Shown: piece by piece, positions 1-8,153 of the stretch
Layout: each line of letters opens with the position of its first letter
Numbering within the stretch: position 1 is the first letter of the stretch
Assembly: GCA_002361095.1 (NCBI GenBank)
Contig: DERU01000036.1
Coordinates: 22,694-39,628 of the forward strand
Origin: Lachnospiraceae bacterium UBA3332
GTDB taxonomy: Bacteria > Bacillota > Clostridia > Lachnospirales > Lachnospiraceae
Reading direction: 5' to 3'
DNA: 16,935 nt
Program-made: the position numbers and the translations under genes
The notes under the pieces: generated by a model
Told to the model about the DNA's origin: nothing
Databases searched by the model: none
The model's input: the letters and a program-made list of their open reading frames with translations, nothing else

Positions 1-96
1 AAAAAGACTGCGGACGCTTACCGGCAGGTCTTTGCAAAGGGATTTCTTCCGCTTGTGGAAGTATTGCGAAAGTATTATGATAAAAATGAAATGTGA
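1..96 (+). CDS. C-terminal tail of an unidentified gene (5' end outside window)
   Basis: An open frame enters at base 1 and ends at TGA 94-96, giving 31 residues (begins KKTADAYRQVFAKGFLPLVE, ends KNEM). It is followed after 27 bases by the aldolase gene on the same strand, so it is probably the preceding gene of the same operon. The tail looks helical, with spaced aromatic residues; this loosely recalls the C-terminal helix of FGGY sugar kinases, which would fit the pathway, but 31 residues cannot prove it. I do not assign a function. That it is coding is inferred from frame, position and the operon arrangement. Confidence 0.55.
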   Translation, partial: KKTADAYRQVFAKGFLPLVEVLRKYYDKNEM

Positions 97-123
97 CAGG
101 ATTGGAAAAATGGAGGAGACAAA

Positions 124-1011
124 ATGGCAAACGTACAGAATCTGACCGAATTATTGAAAGACGCGAAGGAAAAGGGATATGCGGTAGGATCGTTTTCCGC
201 GCGTTACACCAAGCTGATCGCGCCCATCATCCGCGCTGCCATGCATACCCACTCTCCGGCGATCGTACAGCTTTCCGAAAAGGAAGTGATCCGTCATAAG
301 GTAGGGGTGAAGGAATTTGCGGATGAATTTTTCCGGGTGATAAAGGAATTGGATCCCCAAGTGCCGCTGGCGCTGCATTTGGATCACACAAAGACACTGG
401 ACGTGATACGGCAGGCCATCGACGCGGGCTTTACTTCCGTCATGATTGACGCGTCGGAACTGGGGTTTGAGGAAAATGTGGAGGTCACGAAAAAGGTGGC
501 GGCCATGGCGCATCCGGTCAAAGTGACCGTGGAGGCGGAATTGGGCAAGATCGGTACCACGGATTTTGTGGAGACGGATACGGATGAGGAACTTTATACC
601 GACCCGCAGGAAGCGGCGGAATTTGTGCGCCGTACCGGTGTGGACTGTCTGGCGGTTTCCGTGGGTACGGCGCACGGCGTTTATACCGTCCGCCAGCCCA
701 AGGTAGACTATGCGAGACTGGAGCAGATCAACAGGCTTACGGAAGTGCCGCTGGTGCTGCACGGCGGCTCCGGCGTACCCAGCGAGATGGTGGTGAAAGC
801 GGCGCAGCTTCCCGGGGGAGGCGTAAGTAAGGTCAATATCGCTACCGACCTGGAACTGGCGATGCTGGCGGTGGTGGGCAGGCAAGGGCACCTGACGGAG
901 TCGGAATTTAACGGTTATTCGGAAGAACTGATTGAAAAGTCCCGCGACGCCGTACAGGCGCTGGTGGAAGATAAGATCGAAAACTATCTGCTGAGCAAGG
1001 ACCGGGCATAA
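124..1011 (+). CDS. Class II ketose-bisphosphate aldolase, GatY/KbaY/FbaA family
   Basis: 295-residue zinc-dependent aldolase, which in this family reversibly cleaves fructose-1,6- or tagatose-1,6-bisphosphate into DHAP and glyceraldehyde-3-phosphate in the cytoplasm. Visible motifs: LHLDHTKT with the catalytic Asp87 and zinc-ligand His88; VEAELGKIG (Glu137/Glu139); GTAHGVY with zinc-ligand His184; LVLHGGSGVP with zinc-ligand His213; and the phosphate-site motif VNIATDLELA. The length fits the GatY/KbaY group and the closest match by memory is E. coli GatY/KbaY. The ATG at 124 follows GGAGGAG (112-118) at 5-base spacing. It sits 14 bases before an alpha-mannosidase gene. Family is certain; the exact substrate (fructose-, tagatose- or another ketose phosphate) is not, and a housekeeping role is unlikely given the catabolic neighbours. 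Confidence 0.93.
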   Translation: MANVQNLTELLKDAKEKGYAVGSFSARYTKLIAPIIRAAMHTHSPAIVQLSEKEVIRHKVGVKEFADEFFRVIKELDPQVPLALHLDHTKTLDVIRQAIDAGFTSVMIDASELGFEENVEVTKKVAAMAHPVKVTVEAELGKIGTTDFVETDTDEELYTDPQEAAEFVRRTGVDCLAVSVGTAHGVYTVRQPKVDYARLEQINRLTEVPLVLHGGSGVPSEMVVKAAQLPGGGVSKVNIATDLELAMLAVVGRQGHLTESEFNGYSEELIEKSRDAVQALVEDKIENYLLSKDRA

Positions 1012-1025
1012 GGGGGATATCCGCG

Positions 1026-3449
1026 ATGAAAGAAAAGAAACTGCACATGATCGGCAACGCGCATTTGGATCCGGTATGGCTCTGGAACTGGCAGGAAGGG
1101 TTTCAGGAGGCCAAAGCCACCTTCCAGTCGGCCCTTGACCGTATGGACGAGGAGGAGGACTTTGTTTTCACCTGCAGTTCCGCCGCCTTTTACGAATGGG
1201 TGGAAAAAAATAATCCGGCCATGTTTGCGCGTATCAAAAAACGTGTGGAGGATGGCCGCCTGGAACTGGTGGGCGGCTGGTGGATCCAGCCGGACTGCAA
1301 TATCCCCTCCGGGGAGTCTTTTATCCGGCAGGGACTTTACGGGCAGCGTTATTTTCTGGAAAAGTTTGGGAAAATGGCGGTTACCGGGTATAATGTGGAC
1401 AGTTTCGGACACAACGGAAATCTGCCGCAGATCTTGAAAAAGAGCGGTTTGGACAATTATGTGTTCATGCGCCCCATGCCGTTGGAAAAAGGACTGCCGG
1501 GCCGGATTTTCTGGTGGAAATCCATGGACGGTTCCGCAGTATTGACCTACCGGATTCCCTATGAATACTGCAGCTGGGGAAAAGACCTGGAAAAATATAC
1601 CGACCGGCTCAAGTGTGAGTTGCTGGACGGCGAGGATGAACTGATGATGTTCTACGGCGTGGGCAATCACGGCGGCGGCCCTACCAGGGAAAACATCCGC
1701 AGTATCCATGACCTGAATGCCCGCGAGGACATGCCGGCGATGGAGATGGGAACCACAAAAGGCTTTTTTGACGCGGTAAGGGGAAACGGAAAGGAATATC
1801 CCGTTTTTACCGGCGATTTGCAGCACCATGCCAGCGGCTGCTACAGCGTGCTTTCCCGGGTGAAAAGGGAAAACCGCAGGGCGGAGGACGAACTGGTGCG
1901 GGCAGAGATGTGGAGCGTCATTTCTTCGCAGGTCGAAAACCAGCCCTATCCGGACAATTTTGCGCGGGCGTGGAAAGGGGTGCTGTTTAACCAGTTCCAC
2001 GATATTTTGGCGGGCAGCAGCATTCCTTCCGCTTACGACGACGCCTCCTATCTGTACGGGCAGGCCATGGCCATCGGACAGGAGAACGCCAACTATGCGG
2101 TTCAGGCGATTTCCTGGGACATCCGGATTGAAGAGGACGTGACCATGCGCCCCATTGTCGTATTCAATTCCCATGCCTGGGAGGGAAAGATGGCGGTGGA
2201 TTTGGAAGTGCGCGGTCTGACGGATGACAACTACAAGCTGACCGATGCGGCCGGAACGGTTATTCCCGCGCAGCGCATCCAGTCGGAGGCAACGGTCAAC
2301 GGCCAGTCCCGTCTGTTGTTTGCGGCGGATTTGCCCAGCATGGGATACGAGGTGTTCAAGCTGTATCTGCATGTGGAGGATGCGCCCCGTTTTGCGCCCG
2401 TGTCCGTCACGGCCTCCCGGATGGAAAACGACCGTTTTGTGCTTTGCTTTAACGACCGGACCGGCTATGTTTCCAGTCTGTACGACAAAAAAGAGGACTT
2501 GGAAGTGCTGCGCCGGGAAGGCGGACGCTTAAAGGTGATAGAGGATAAGCATGACACCTGGGCGCACAATGTGTTTAAGTTCGATAAGCAGCTGGGGGAT
2601 ATGCAGCTGGTTTCCAAAAAGGTATTGGAGGAAGGCCCCGTGCGTTCCTGCGTGCGGGTGAAATATAAATATAACCAGTCCTATGTGGTACAGGACTTCC
2701 GGATGTATAGGGAACTGGATTTTATAGAGGTGAAGGTGCGGGTGGACTGGAGGGAGCCCTGTACCCAGTTGAAGGTGTGCTATCCGGTGAACTTCAATTT
2801 CCGTAAGCCCACCTACGAAATCCCTTACGGCTATATCGAAAAGAGCGCAAACGGGGAGGAGGAACCCGCCCAGACTTGGTTTGACTTTACCGGGGAACAC
2901 TTCAAAAAGGGGGTAATGTACGGACTGTCCATCGCCAACGACGCCAAGTACAGCTACAACATGGACATCGACGAGATGAATCTGACGGTGCTGAAAAATT
3001 CCGTTTTTGCCCATCATGATCCCAAGGAACTGGAACCCGGCACGGAATACCGGTTTGTGGACGACGGCATACAGGAGTTTACGTATATCCTGCTGCCCCA
3101 TGCAGGCTCCTGGAAGGAATCCGGCATTACCAGGCGGGCAAAGGAAATCAATGTGCGGCCGCTTACGGTCATCGAGACTTATCACAAGGGCGCACAGCCC
3201 CAGAGACGCTCCTTCCTTTCCCTTGAAAGCGACCATATACAGGTGTGCGCGGTCAAGGAGGGAGAGGACCGGGACGGTGTGATCGTCCGCATGTACGAGA
3301 CGGCCAAGCGTCCCGGCAGGGCGGTACTGAAAGCGGAATTTTTGGGCAGGGAGCAGGAACTTTCGTTTACGCCCTGTGAGATCAAGACGGTGAAACTGCC
3401 TTATGACCGCAGCCTGCCCGTGACGGAAGTGAATATGTTGGAGATGTGA
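1026..3449 (+). CDS. GH38 alpha-mannosidase, short form
   Basis: 807 residues. Glycoside hydrolase family 38 enzymes are zinc-dependent retaining alpha-mannosidases. The catalytic domain begins almost at the N terminus: GNAHLDPVWLW contains metal ligands His13 and Asp15, and YNVDSFGHNG supplies the nucleophile and metal ligand Asp125. FNQFHDILAGSSI (metal-ligand region, His325) closes the catalytic part; the rest is the GH38 middle and C-terminal beta domains, ending with a typical FTPCEIKTVKL. It lacks the roughly 240-residue N-terminal domain of the second GH38 gene in this cluster. There is no signal peptide, so it should act on imported glycosides. The start ATG follows AGGGGGAT at the end of the aldolase gene. 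Substrate linkage and aglycone cannot be read from sequence; GH38 also contains mannosylglycerate-type hydrolases, so a small mannoside is possible. Confidence 0.93.
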   Translation: MKEKKLHMIGNAHLDPVWLWNWQEGFQEAKATFQSALDRMDEEEDFVFTCSSAAFYEWVEKNNPAMFARIKKRVEDGRLELVGGWWIQPDCNIPSGESFIRQGLYGQRYFLEKFGKMAVTGYNVDSFGHNGNLPQILKKSGLDNYVFMRPMPLEKGLPGRIFWWKSMDGSAVLTYRIPYEYCSWGKDLEKYTDRLKCELLDGEDELMMFYGVGNHGGGPTRENIRSIHDLNAREDMPAMEMGTTKGFFDAVRGNGKEYPVFTGDLQHHASGCYSVLSRVKRENRRAEDELVRAEMWSVISSQVENQPYPDNFARAWKGVLFNQFHDILAGSSIPSAYDDASYLYGQAMAIGQENANYAVQAISWDIRIEEDVTMRPIVVFNSHAWEGKMAVDLEVRGLTDDNYKLTDAAGTVIPAQRIQSEATVNGQSRLLFAADLPSMGYEVFKLYLHVEDAPRFAPVSVTASRMENDRFVLCFNDRTGYVSSLYDKKEDLEVLRREGGRLKVIEDKHDTWAHNVFKFDKQLGDMQLVSKKVLEEGPVRSCVRVKYKYNQSYVVQDFRMYRELDFIEVKVRVDWREPCTQLKVCYPVNFNFRKPTYEIPYGYIEKSANGEEEPAQTWFDFTGEHFKKGVMYGLSIANDAKYSYNMDIDEMNLTVLKNSVFAHHDPKELEPGTEYRFVDDGIQEFTYILLPHAGSWKESGITRRAKEINVRPLTVIETYHKGAQPQRRSFLSLESDHIQVCAVKEGEDRDGVIVRMYETAKRPGRAVLKAEFLGREQELSFTPCEIKTVKLPYDRSLPVTEVNMLEM

Positions 3450-3464
3450 CTTTTTTGGGAATGC

Positions 3465-3498
3465 ATAGGGAACGGTAATTATTTTTGCCGTTCCCTAT
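3465..3498. promoter_or_regulatory. 12-bp inverted repeat in the only long intergenic gap
   Basis: The arms ATAGGGAACGGT and GCCGTTCCCTAT pair over 12 bp (eleven Watson-Crick pairs and one G-U) around the 10-base loop AATTATTTTT. The run of T lies inside the loop and the bases after the stem are AAAGCGG, so this is not a standard intrinsic terminator on either strand. It could be a DNA operator for a dimeric regulator, an mRNA stabilising or processing hairpin between the mannosidase and kinase genes, or part of a leader. The structure is read directly from the sequence; the role is unknown. Confidence 0.5.
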
Positions 3499-3510
3499 AA
3501 AGCGGTGGAG

Positions 3511-3540
3511 GCGGGCCTGCGCGTAAAAAGCACAGGCCGC
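3511..3540 (+). promoter_or_regulatory. Second, GC-rich imperfect hairpin upstream of the kinase gene
   Basis: GCGGGCCTG (3511-3519) pairs with CAGGCCGC (3533-3540) with one bulged G, around a loop of 13 bases that contains AAAAAG. It ends 20 bases before the GGGAGG ribosome binding site of the kinase gene. With the preceding palindrome it fills most of the 125-base gap 3450-3574. No convincing -35/-10 promoter pair is visible there; a lone TACAAT at 3544-3549 has no matching -35. Function is inferred only from position. Confidence 0.35.
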
Positions 3541-3574
3541 AGGTACAATAGGGCGATATAGGGAGGATAAGACG

Positions 3575-4876
3575 ATGCCCCATACAGTGGTGATTGCAGA
3601 TGACATAACGGGCGCCAACGACATCGGTATTATGTATGCCAAGGCCGGATGGAAGACCTATGTATACAGCTACCGGGACGGCGGGCGGCAGGCGTATCTG
3701 CCCTGCGACGCGCTGGTGATCGATACGGATTCCAGGTTTGACACCTATGAGCAGGCTTACCGGAAAGTGCGCAGCGCACTGGAAAATATGCCGCTGGAAG
3801 GGGTGGCCCAATTTATCGATAAACAGTGTTCCGTGTTTCGGGGGAATATCGGCGCGGAGTTTGACGCCATGCTGGACGCTTTGGGGGAGGAGTTTGCAGT
3901 GGTGGTACTGGGGTTTCCGGACAATGGGCGTACCACCCTGCACGGCATACACTATGTCCACGGTACGAAGCTGGAGGAATCACAGTTTCGCCATGATCCG
4001 GTGCATCCCATGACACAGTCTGATTTGGTTCAGATTTTGCAGGCACAGACCAGGCGGCGTGTGGGAGCCATACATTATGAGACGTATGCAGGCGGTCCTT
4101 TGGCGGTGCGGGAGGCGGTACGGGAAGCCGGTAAGAAGTACCAATATGTGATCATGGATGTGCGGGATAACGCCGATCTGGCACTTCTGGCGCAGGCTTT
4201 GCAAAACCAGAGGGTTCTTTGCGGCAGTTCCGCCCTTTCTGCCCAGCTGGCCCGGCTGGAGACACGGCACGGGAAAGATACGGCGGCCAAAACCCTCTGC
4301 AGCAGACGGCAGAACGTATTTTGCGTAGCCGGAAGCCTGACCCCCCAGACCGTGGAACAGACGGCCTATATGCGGGAAGCGGGCTATCCCGTCATCACGC
4401 TGGACACCCGCAGGATTGTGGAAAAAAAGGGGCGGGAGGAAGAAAAAAAACGGGTGTATGCGCTGGTTTGTAAGGCCTATGAAACCGGGGCGTTTGTCAT
4501 GATCCATTCCATGAACCGGGAAGAGGAAGTGGCGCAGACCAAAAAAATTGCCCAAAAGGCAGGGATGGACAACACGCAGATATCCAGTCTGGTGTCGGCG
4601 GTTTTGTCGGAGATTTCCGTGCGGGTGATCAAAGATTACCGGATTTGCAGGATCATCGTCTGCGGCGGGGATACCTCGGCGTCTTTGTGCGCGCATTTGG
4701 GGATCGGCGGCATGCGGGTGCTGGAGGAAATCGAGGCCGGTCTGCCCACCTGCGAAAGCGTGGAGGAGCCCCATTACCGGATGGTTTTGAAGTCGGGCAG
4801 CTTTGGCAGCAGGACTTTTGTGGAGAAGGCCATGGAAACGCTTTGTCTGGAAGAGAAGTGTGGGGAAAAGGCATAA
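3575..4876 (+). CDS. Four-carbon acid sugar kinase family protein (DUF1537, YgbK/OtnK/DtnK-like)
   Basis: 433 residues. Characterised DUF1537 proteins are ATP-dependent kinases of D-threonate, D-erythronate or 3-oxo-tetronate. The N-terminal substrate domain starts VVIADDITGANDIG (Asp9, Asp10) and continues with IDTDSRFDTYEQAYRKV, RGNIGAEFDAMLDAL (from Arg89), FPDNGRTTLHG and DPVHPMTQSDL. The C-terminal nucleotide domain carries VCGGDTSASL (362 on), EIEAGLPTCES and LKSGSFGSRTFVEKA. The usual KK(I/V)DSTLRGN motif reads DKQCSVFRGN: the conserved Asp-Ser-Thr becomes Cys85-Ser86-Val87, so the acceptor may differ from known four-carbon acids. The start ATG follows GGGAGG (3561-3566) at 8 bases. 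It precedes the long GH38 gene by 25 bases. A FucA/OtnC-type aldolase further down the cluster would be a natural partner. Family is secure, substrate is not. Confidence 0.88.
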   Translation: MPHTVVIADDITGANDIGIMYAKAGWKTYVYSYRDGGRQAYLPCDALVIDTDSRFDTYEQAYRKVRSALENMPLEGVAQFIDKQCSVFRGNIGAEFDAMLDALGEEFAVVVLGFPDNGRTTLHGIHYVHGTKLEESQFRHDPVHPMTQSDLVQILQAQTRRRVGAIHYETYAGGPLAVREAVREAGKKYQYVIMDVRDNADLALLAQALQNQRVLCGSSALSAQLARLETRHGKDTAAKTLCSRRQNVFCVAGSLTPQTVEQTAYMREAGYPVITLDTRRIVEKKGREEEKKRVYALVCKAYETGAFVMIHSMNREEEVAQTKKIAQKAGMDNTQISSLVSAVLSEISVRVIKDYRICRIIVCGGDTSASLCAHLGIGGMRVLEEIEAGLPTCESVEEPHYRMVLKSGSFGSRTFVEKAMETLCLEEKCGEKA

Positions 4877-4880
4877 CCGT

Positions 4881-4892
4881 AAGGAGGGAGGA
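4881..4892 (+). promoter_or_regulatory. Ribosome binding site that sets the start of the long GH38 gene
   Basis: AAGGAGGGAGGAG at 4881 onward contains two overlapping Shine-Dalgarno cores. It lies 9 bases before ATG 4902, while the reading frame is open from 4803 with an earlier ATG inside the kinase gene. The site favours 4902 and a 25-base intergenic gap. Confidence 0.75.
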
Positions 4893-4901
4893 GCAAGGGC
4901 C

Positions 4902-7900
4902 ATGAAGGTGAAAGATCCGCATTTTGTGCTGGAAAAAATCGGGAAATACCTGCAGGAGGACATCCGTCCGTCCCGGGTGCGCAGGCAGGTGGAACTGGGG
5001 GAATGGAAATACTTTGAGACGGATATGGATGCGCGTATCAACGACGCCTATCCCGTAGAATATGACGACAGCGGCTGGCGGGATTTCAGGCTCTGGGATA
5101 CCTGGGGCGGCTATGACAAGGTGGCATGGTTTCGGACTACCGTAAAAATTCCGGAGCAGATGCGGGGCAAGACGCTGGCCGTTAAGCTGCTGCCGGGCCC
5201 CAGGGACGGCGGGGATTCCACGGCGGAGGGGCTTTTGTATGTGGACGGCGTGCCGGTACAGGGGATGGATATCTGGCATGAGGAAGCCGTCCTGGAAGAA
5301 AAGCTTTGCCGGAAGGATGAACTGCATTTGGCGCTGAAGGTTTGGAGCGGCGTGCTGGGTGTTCCGAGGCACAGAACCTTTCAGTTTGCCGCCCTTTTGG
5401 AACTGGATATGCAGACGGACCGGTTCTGTTTTGTGGCGGATACCCTGCGGCGCTGCGCCCTTTTGCTGGACGAAGACGATCTGCGCAGAATCCGGCTTAC
5501 AAAGCTGTTAAATGAGACGTTTTTGCGGGTTGATTTTTTGAATTATCCGGAGGAGCCCTATTATACGTCCGTCGGCCATGCGCTTTCCTTTATGGAAGGG
5601 CAGCTGGAGGAACTGGCCAAAACGCAGGAGATCAAGCCTGTGGTTTACGGCGTGGGACATTCCCACATTGATATGGCCTGGCTGTGGCGGCTTTGCGCCA
5701 CGCGGGAGAAGGCGTCCCGTACCTTTTCCACGGTGCTGAATCTGATGAAGCAGTATCCGGAATACCGCTTTATGCATTCTTCCCCCCAGCTGTACAAATT
5801 TTTGAAGGAGGATTATCCGGAAATCTATGCGCAGGTGAAGGAGCGCATCGCCGCCGGGCAGTGGGAAATCACAGGCGGCATGTGGGTGGAGCCGGATACC
5901 AACATTCCTTCCGGGGAGTCGCTGGTGCGGCAGTTTCTGTACGGAAAAAAATTCATCCGGGAAGAGTTCGGCAAAGAGACCACGCTGGTATGGCTGCCGG
6001 ACGTGTTCGGTTACAGCGCGGCTTTCCCGCAGATCATGAAAAAATGCGGGATGAAGTATTTTATGACCACAAAAATTTCCTGGAACCAGTATAATCATTT
6101 TCCTTACGATACGTTTTGGTGGAAGGGCATCGACGGTTCCGAGGTGTTCACCCATTTTATCACCACTCCCGAAAACGGTTCCTGGTATTATACCTATAAC
6201 GGACACATGGATCCGGAGGAGGTGACCGGGATTTGGAAAAATTATAAGGATAAGGATAAAAACGACCAATTGCTGCTAGCCTTTGGCTGGGGCGACGGGG
6301 GCGGCGGCCCCACCCGGGAAATGCTGGAACAAAGCAGGGTGATGAAAAACGTGCCGGGAATCCCAAGGGTGGAATTGGATACCGCAGAGAATTATTTTGC
6401 ACGGATTTACAATGGAACAGACCACGCCTGTCTGGGCAAATGGGAAGGGGAGTTATATTTTGAATTGCACCGCGGTACGTATACTTCACAGGCGGCCAAC
6501 AAACGCTATAACCGTAAAACCGAAATCATGCTGCATGACATTGAGTTTTTGTATTCGTTCATGAATGTGTTCACAAACTGCATATCATATCCGCGAAAAG
6601 AATTAGACGAAATGTGGGAGCGCACCTTGCTGAACCAGTTTCATGATATTCTGCCGGGTTCGTCCATCCGTCAGGTCTATGAGGACACTACGGCAGATTA
6701 TGAGGCTATCCGAAAGCGGGGAGACGGGCTGGCCGCACAGGCAAAGGCGGAAATCGCGGACTGTGTCCGGGTGTGCGGCGATTCGGTGGTTTTCTATAAT
6801 ACCACAGGCTTTTTGCGGGACGGCTATGTGTTTGTACCTTACGGGGAACGCTTTGTGTCCGGTTGTACGCTCAGGGACGAAAACGGCCCGCTGGCCATGG
6901 GTAAGGCGGAAGGGGGCGCGCTGGTTTACGTGTCCGGCCTGCCCGCCTATGGATATAAGACGGCGCAGATTGTGCAGGGTTTTCTTTTGCCGGGGGAAGG
7001 GAACAGGGAAAATGTGCCGTGTCAGGCCGTGACGGTATCGGAGGACGGCGCGCACATCGAGAGCCCTTATTACGTGATGGATCTCAACGAAAACGGTGAG
7101 ATCAAAGCCCTTTATGACCGGGCGTTTGGACGGCGCATAGACTGCAAAAAGCCGATGAACGTTTTTACCGCATTCGAGGATAAGCCGCAGCGCTTCGACG
7201 CCTGGGATGTGGACGTCTATTATAAGGAAAAGCCTTACCGGGCGTTTTGCCTTACCGGGCGCGAGGTTTTGGAAACCGGCGAGCGGGCGCGGATCCGTCA
7301 GACCTATACCTTCAACCGGTCGGTTTTGGAGCAGGAGATCATCGTGTACGCAAAAGACCGCCGGATTGATTTTGTTACGAAGGTGGACTGGAAGGAAAAG
7401 CAGGTGTTTTTAAAGGCTTATTTTCCGGTGGATGTGCATGCGGATACGGCAACCTATGAAATCCAGTTCGGCAATATCAAACGGCCCACCCACACCAATA
7501 CGGAATGGGATTTTGCACGTTTTGAAGTGTCGGGGCACAGGTGGGCAGACCTGTCCGAGAACGGCTACGGGGTGGCCCTGTTAAACAACTGCAAATACGG
7601 CTATGATATACAGGGGAACGTGATCGGATTGTCTTTGTTAAAATCCGCCGTCCGTCCGGACGAGACGGCAGACCGGAAGGAGCACCGGTTTACCTATGCG
7701 CTTTATCCCCATGCAGGGACGGTTGCGGACAGCGATGTGCAGCAGGCGGCCCTGTGGCTGAATATGCCGGTGCTGACCTGTGAGACGGCCGGAGAGCCGG
7801 ACAAGAAGGCGTTTGCGGCGCAGAGTCTGGTGTGGACGGACTGCGGCCATGTGCAGATCGATACCGTGAAGCGTTCCGAGGACGGCAAGGCGCTGACGGT

Positions 7901-8090
7901 TCGCCTTTACGAATACAAAAACAGGGCGCAGGAGGGTGTGAGTCTGCATTTTGGATTTGACGTGGAACGGGCAGAATCCTGCAATCTGTGCGAAGAGGAA
8001 GCGGTTGCCGTTGAGGCGGCGGATCATGGGGTCACCTTCGGAATCGGCTGCTACGAAATCAAAACCTTTAAGATATATCCCAAAAAATAG
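4902..8090 (+). CDS. GH38 alpha-mannosidase, long form
   Basis: 1,062 residues. An N-terminal domain of about 245 residues precedes the catalytic (beta/alpha) domain, as in many bacterial and fungal vacuolar-type GH38 mannosidases of this size. VGHSHIDMAWLWRL carries metal ligands His253/His255 region and Asp257; GMWVEPDTNIPSGESLVRQF is the family signature; WLPDVFGYSAAFPQI contains nucleophile/metal ligand Asp367; LNQFHDILPGSSI holds His581 and Asp582. The C-terminal part has the GH38 beta domains and ends CYEIKTFKI. There is no signal peptide, so it is cytoplasmic. It follows the kinase by 25 bases and the next gene (GH2) by 63. It belongs to a clearly different GH38 subgroup from the 807-residue enzyme upstream (LPDVFGYS against NVDSFGHN), suggesting that each cleaves a different alpha-mannosyl linkage or aglycone. 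Confidence 0.94.
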   Translation: MKVKDPHFVLEKIGKYLQEDIRPSRVRRQVELGEWKYFETDMDARINDAYPVEYDDSGWRDFRLWDTWGGYDKVAWFRTTVKIPEQMRGKTLAVKLLPGPRDGGDSTAEGLLYVDGVPVQGMDIWHEEAVLEEKLCRKDELHLALKVWSGVLGVPRHRTFQFAALLELDMQTDRFCFVADTLRRCALLLDEDDLRRIRLTKLLNETFLRVDFLNYPEEPYYTSVGHALSFMEGQLEELAKTQEIKPVVYGVGHSHIDMAWLWRLCATREKASRTFSTVLNLMKQYPEYRFMHSSPQLYKFLKEDYPEIYAQVKERIAAGQWEITGGMWVEPDTNIPSGESLVRQFLYGKKFIREEFGKETTLVWLPDVFGYSAAFPQIMKKCGMKYFMTTKISWNQYNHFPYDTFWWKGIDGSEVFTHFITTPENGSWYYTYNGHMDPEEVTGIWKNYKDKDKNDQLLLAFGWGDGGGGPTREMLEQSRVMKNVPGIPRVELDTAENYFARIYNGTDHACLGKWEGELYFELHRGTYTSQAANKRYNRKTEIMLHDIEFLYSFMNVFTNCISYPRKELDEMWERTLLNQFHDILPGSSIRQVYEDTTADYEAIRKRGDGLAAQAKAEIADCVRVCGDSVVFYNTTGFLRDGYVFVPYGERFVSGCTLRDENGPLAMGKAEGGALVYVSGLPAYGYKTAQIVQGFLLPGEGNRENVPCQAVTVSEDGAHIESPYYVMDLNENGEIKALYDRAFGRRIDCKKPMNVFTAFEDKPQRFDAWDVDVYYKEKPYRAFCLTGREVLETGERARIRQTYTFNRSVLEQEIIVYAKDRRIDFVTKVDWKEKQVFLKAYFPVDVHADTATYEIQFGNIKRPTHTNTEWDFARFEVSGHRWADLSENGYGVALLNNCKYGYDIQGNVIGLSLLKSAVRPDETADRKEHRFTYALYPHAGTVADSDVQQAALWLNMPVLTCETAGEPDKKAFAAQSLVWTDCGHVQIDTVKRSEDGKALTVRLYEYKNRAQEGVSLHFGFDVERAESCNLCEEEAVAVEAADHGVTFGIGCYEIKTFKIYPKK

Positions 8091-8144
8091 GAATGTATGG
8101 CCTGCCGGGTGTGTCCGGAAGACATATCCGAAAACAGGCGGACT

Positions 8145-8148
8145 GGAG
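8145..8148 (+). promoter_or_regulatory. Ribosome binding site that sets the start of the GH2 gene
   Basis: GGAG lies 5 bases before ATG 8154. An upstream in-frame ATG at 8097 has only a weak AGGA that overlaps the stop of the preceding gene, and the extra 19 residues (MACRVCPEDISENRRTGVD) do not resemble a GH2 N terminus. I therefore choose 8154. Confidence 0.6.
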
Positions 8149-8153
8149 TAGAT

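Noticed and set aside
984..2372. Long antisense open frame (462 codons) opposite the short GH38 gene
   Set aside because: Its translation has no recognisable domain, is rich in His, Arg and Pro as expected of the reverse complement of this GC-rich codon use, and it lies wholly opposite a well-supported GH38 gene.
3465..3498. Palindrome read as a Rho-independent terminator
   Set aside because: The T run is inside the loop and neither strand has a T tract after the stem, so I list it as an unassigned regulatory structure instead.
3544..3549. TACAAT as a -10 promoter element for the kinase gene
   Set aside because: No -35-like sequence at suitable distance is visible, so a promoter cannot be supported.
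4803..4901. Upstream in-frame start for the long GH38 gene, overlapping the kinase
   Set aside because: A strong double Shine-Dalgarno site at 4881-4892 points to ATG 4902, and the upstream codons overlap conserved kinase C-terminal sequence.
6247..6261. AAGGAT-type tandem repeat in the long GH38 gene (KDKDK)
   Set aside because: Only a few units of six bases in a lysine/aspartate loop; normal coding sequence rather than a functional repeat.
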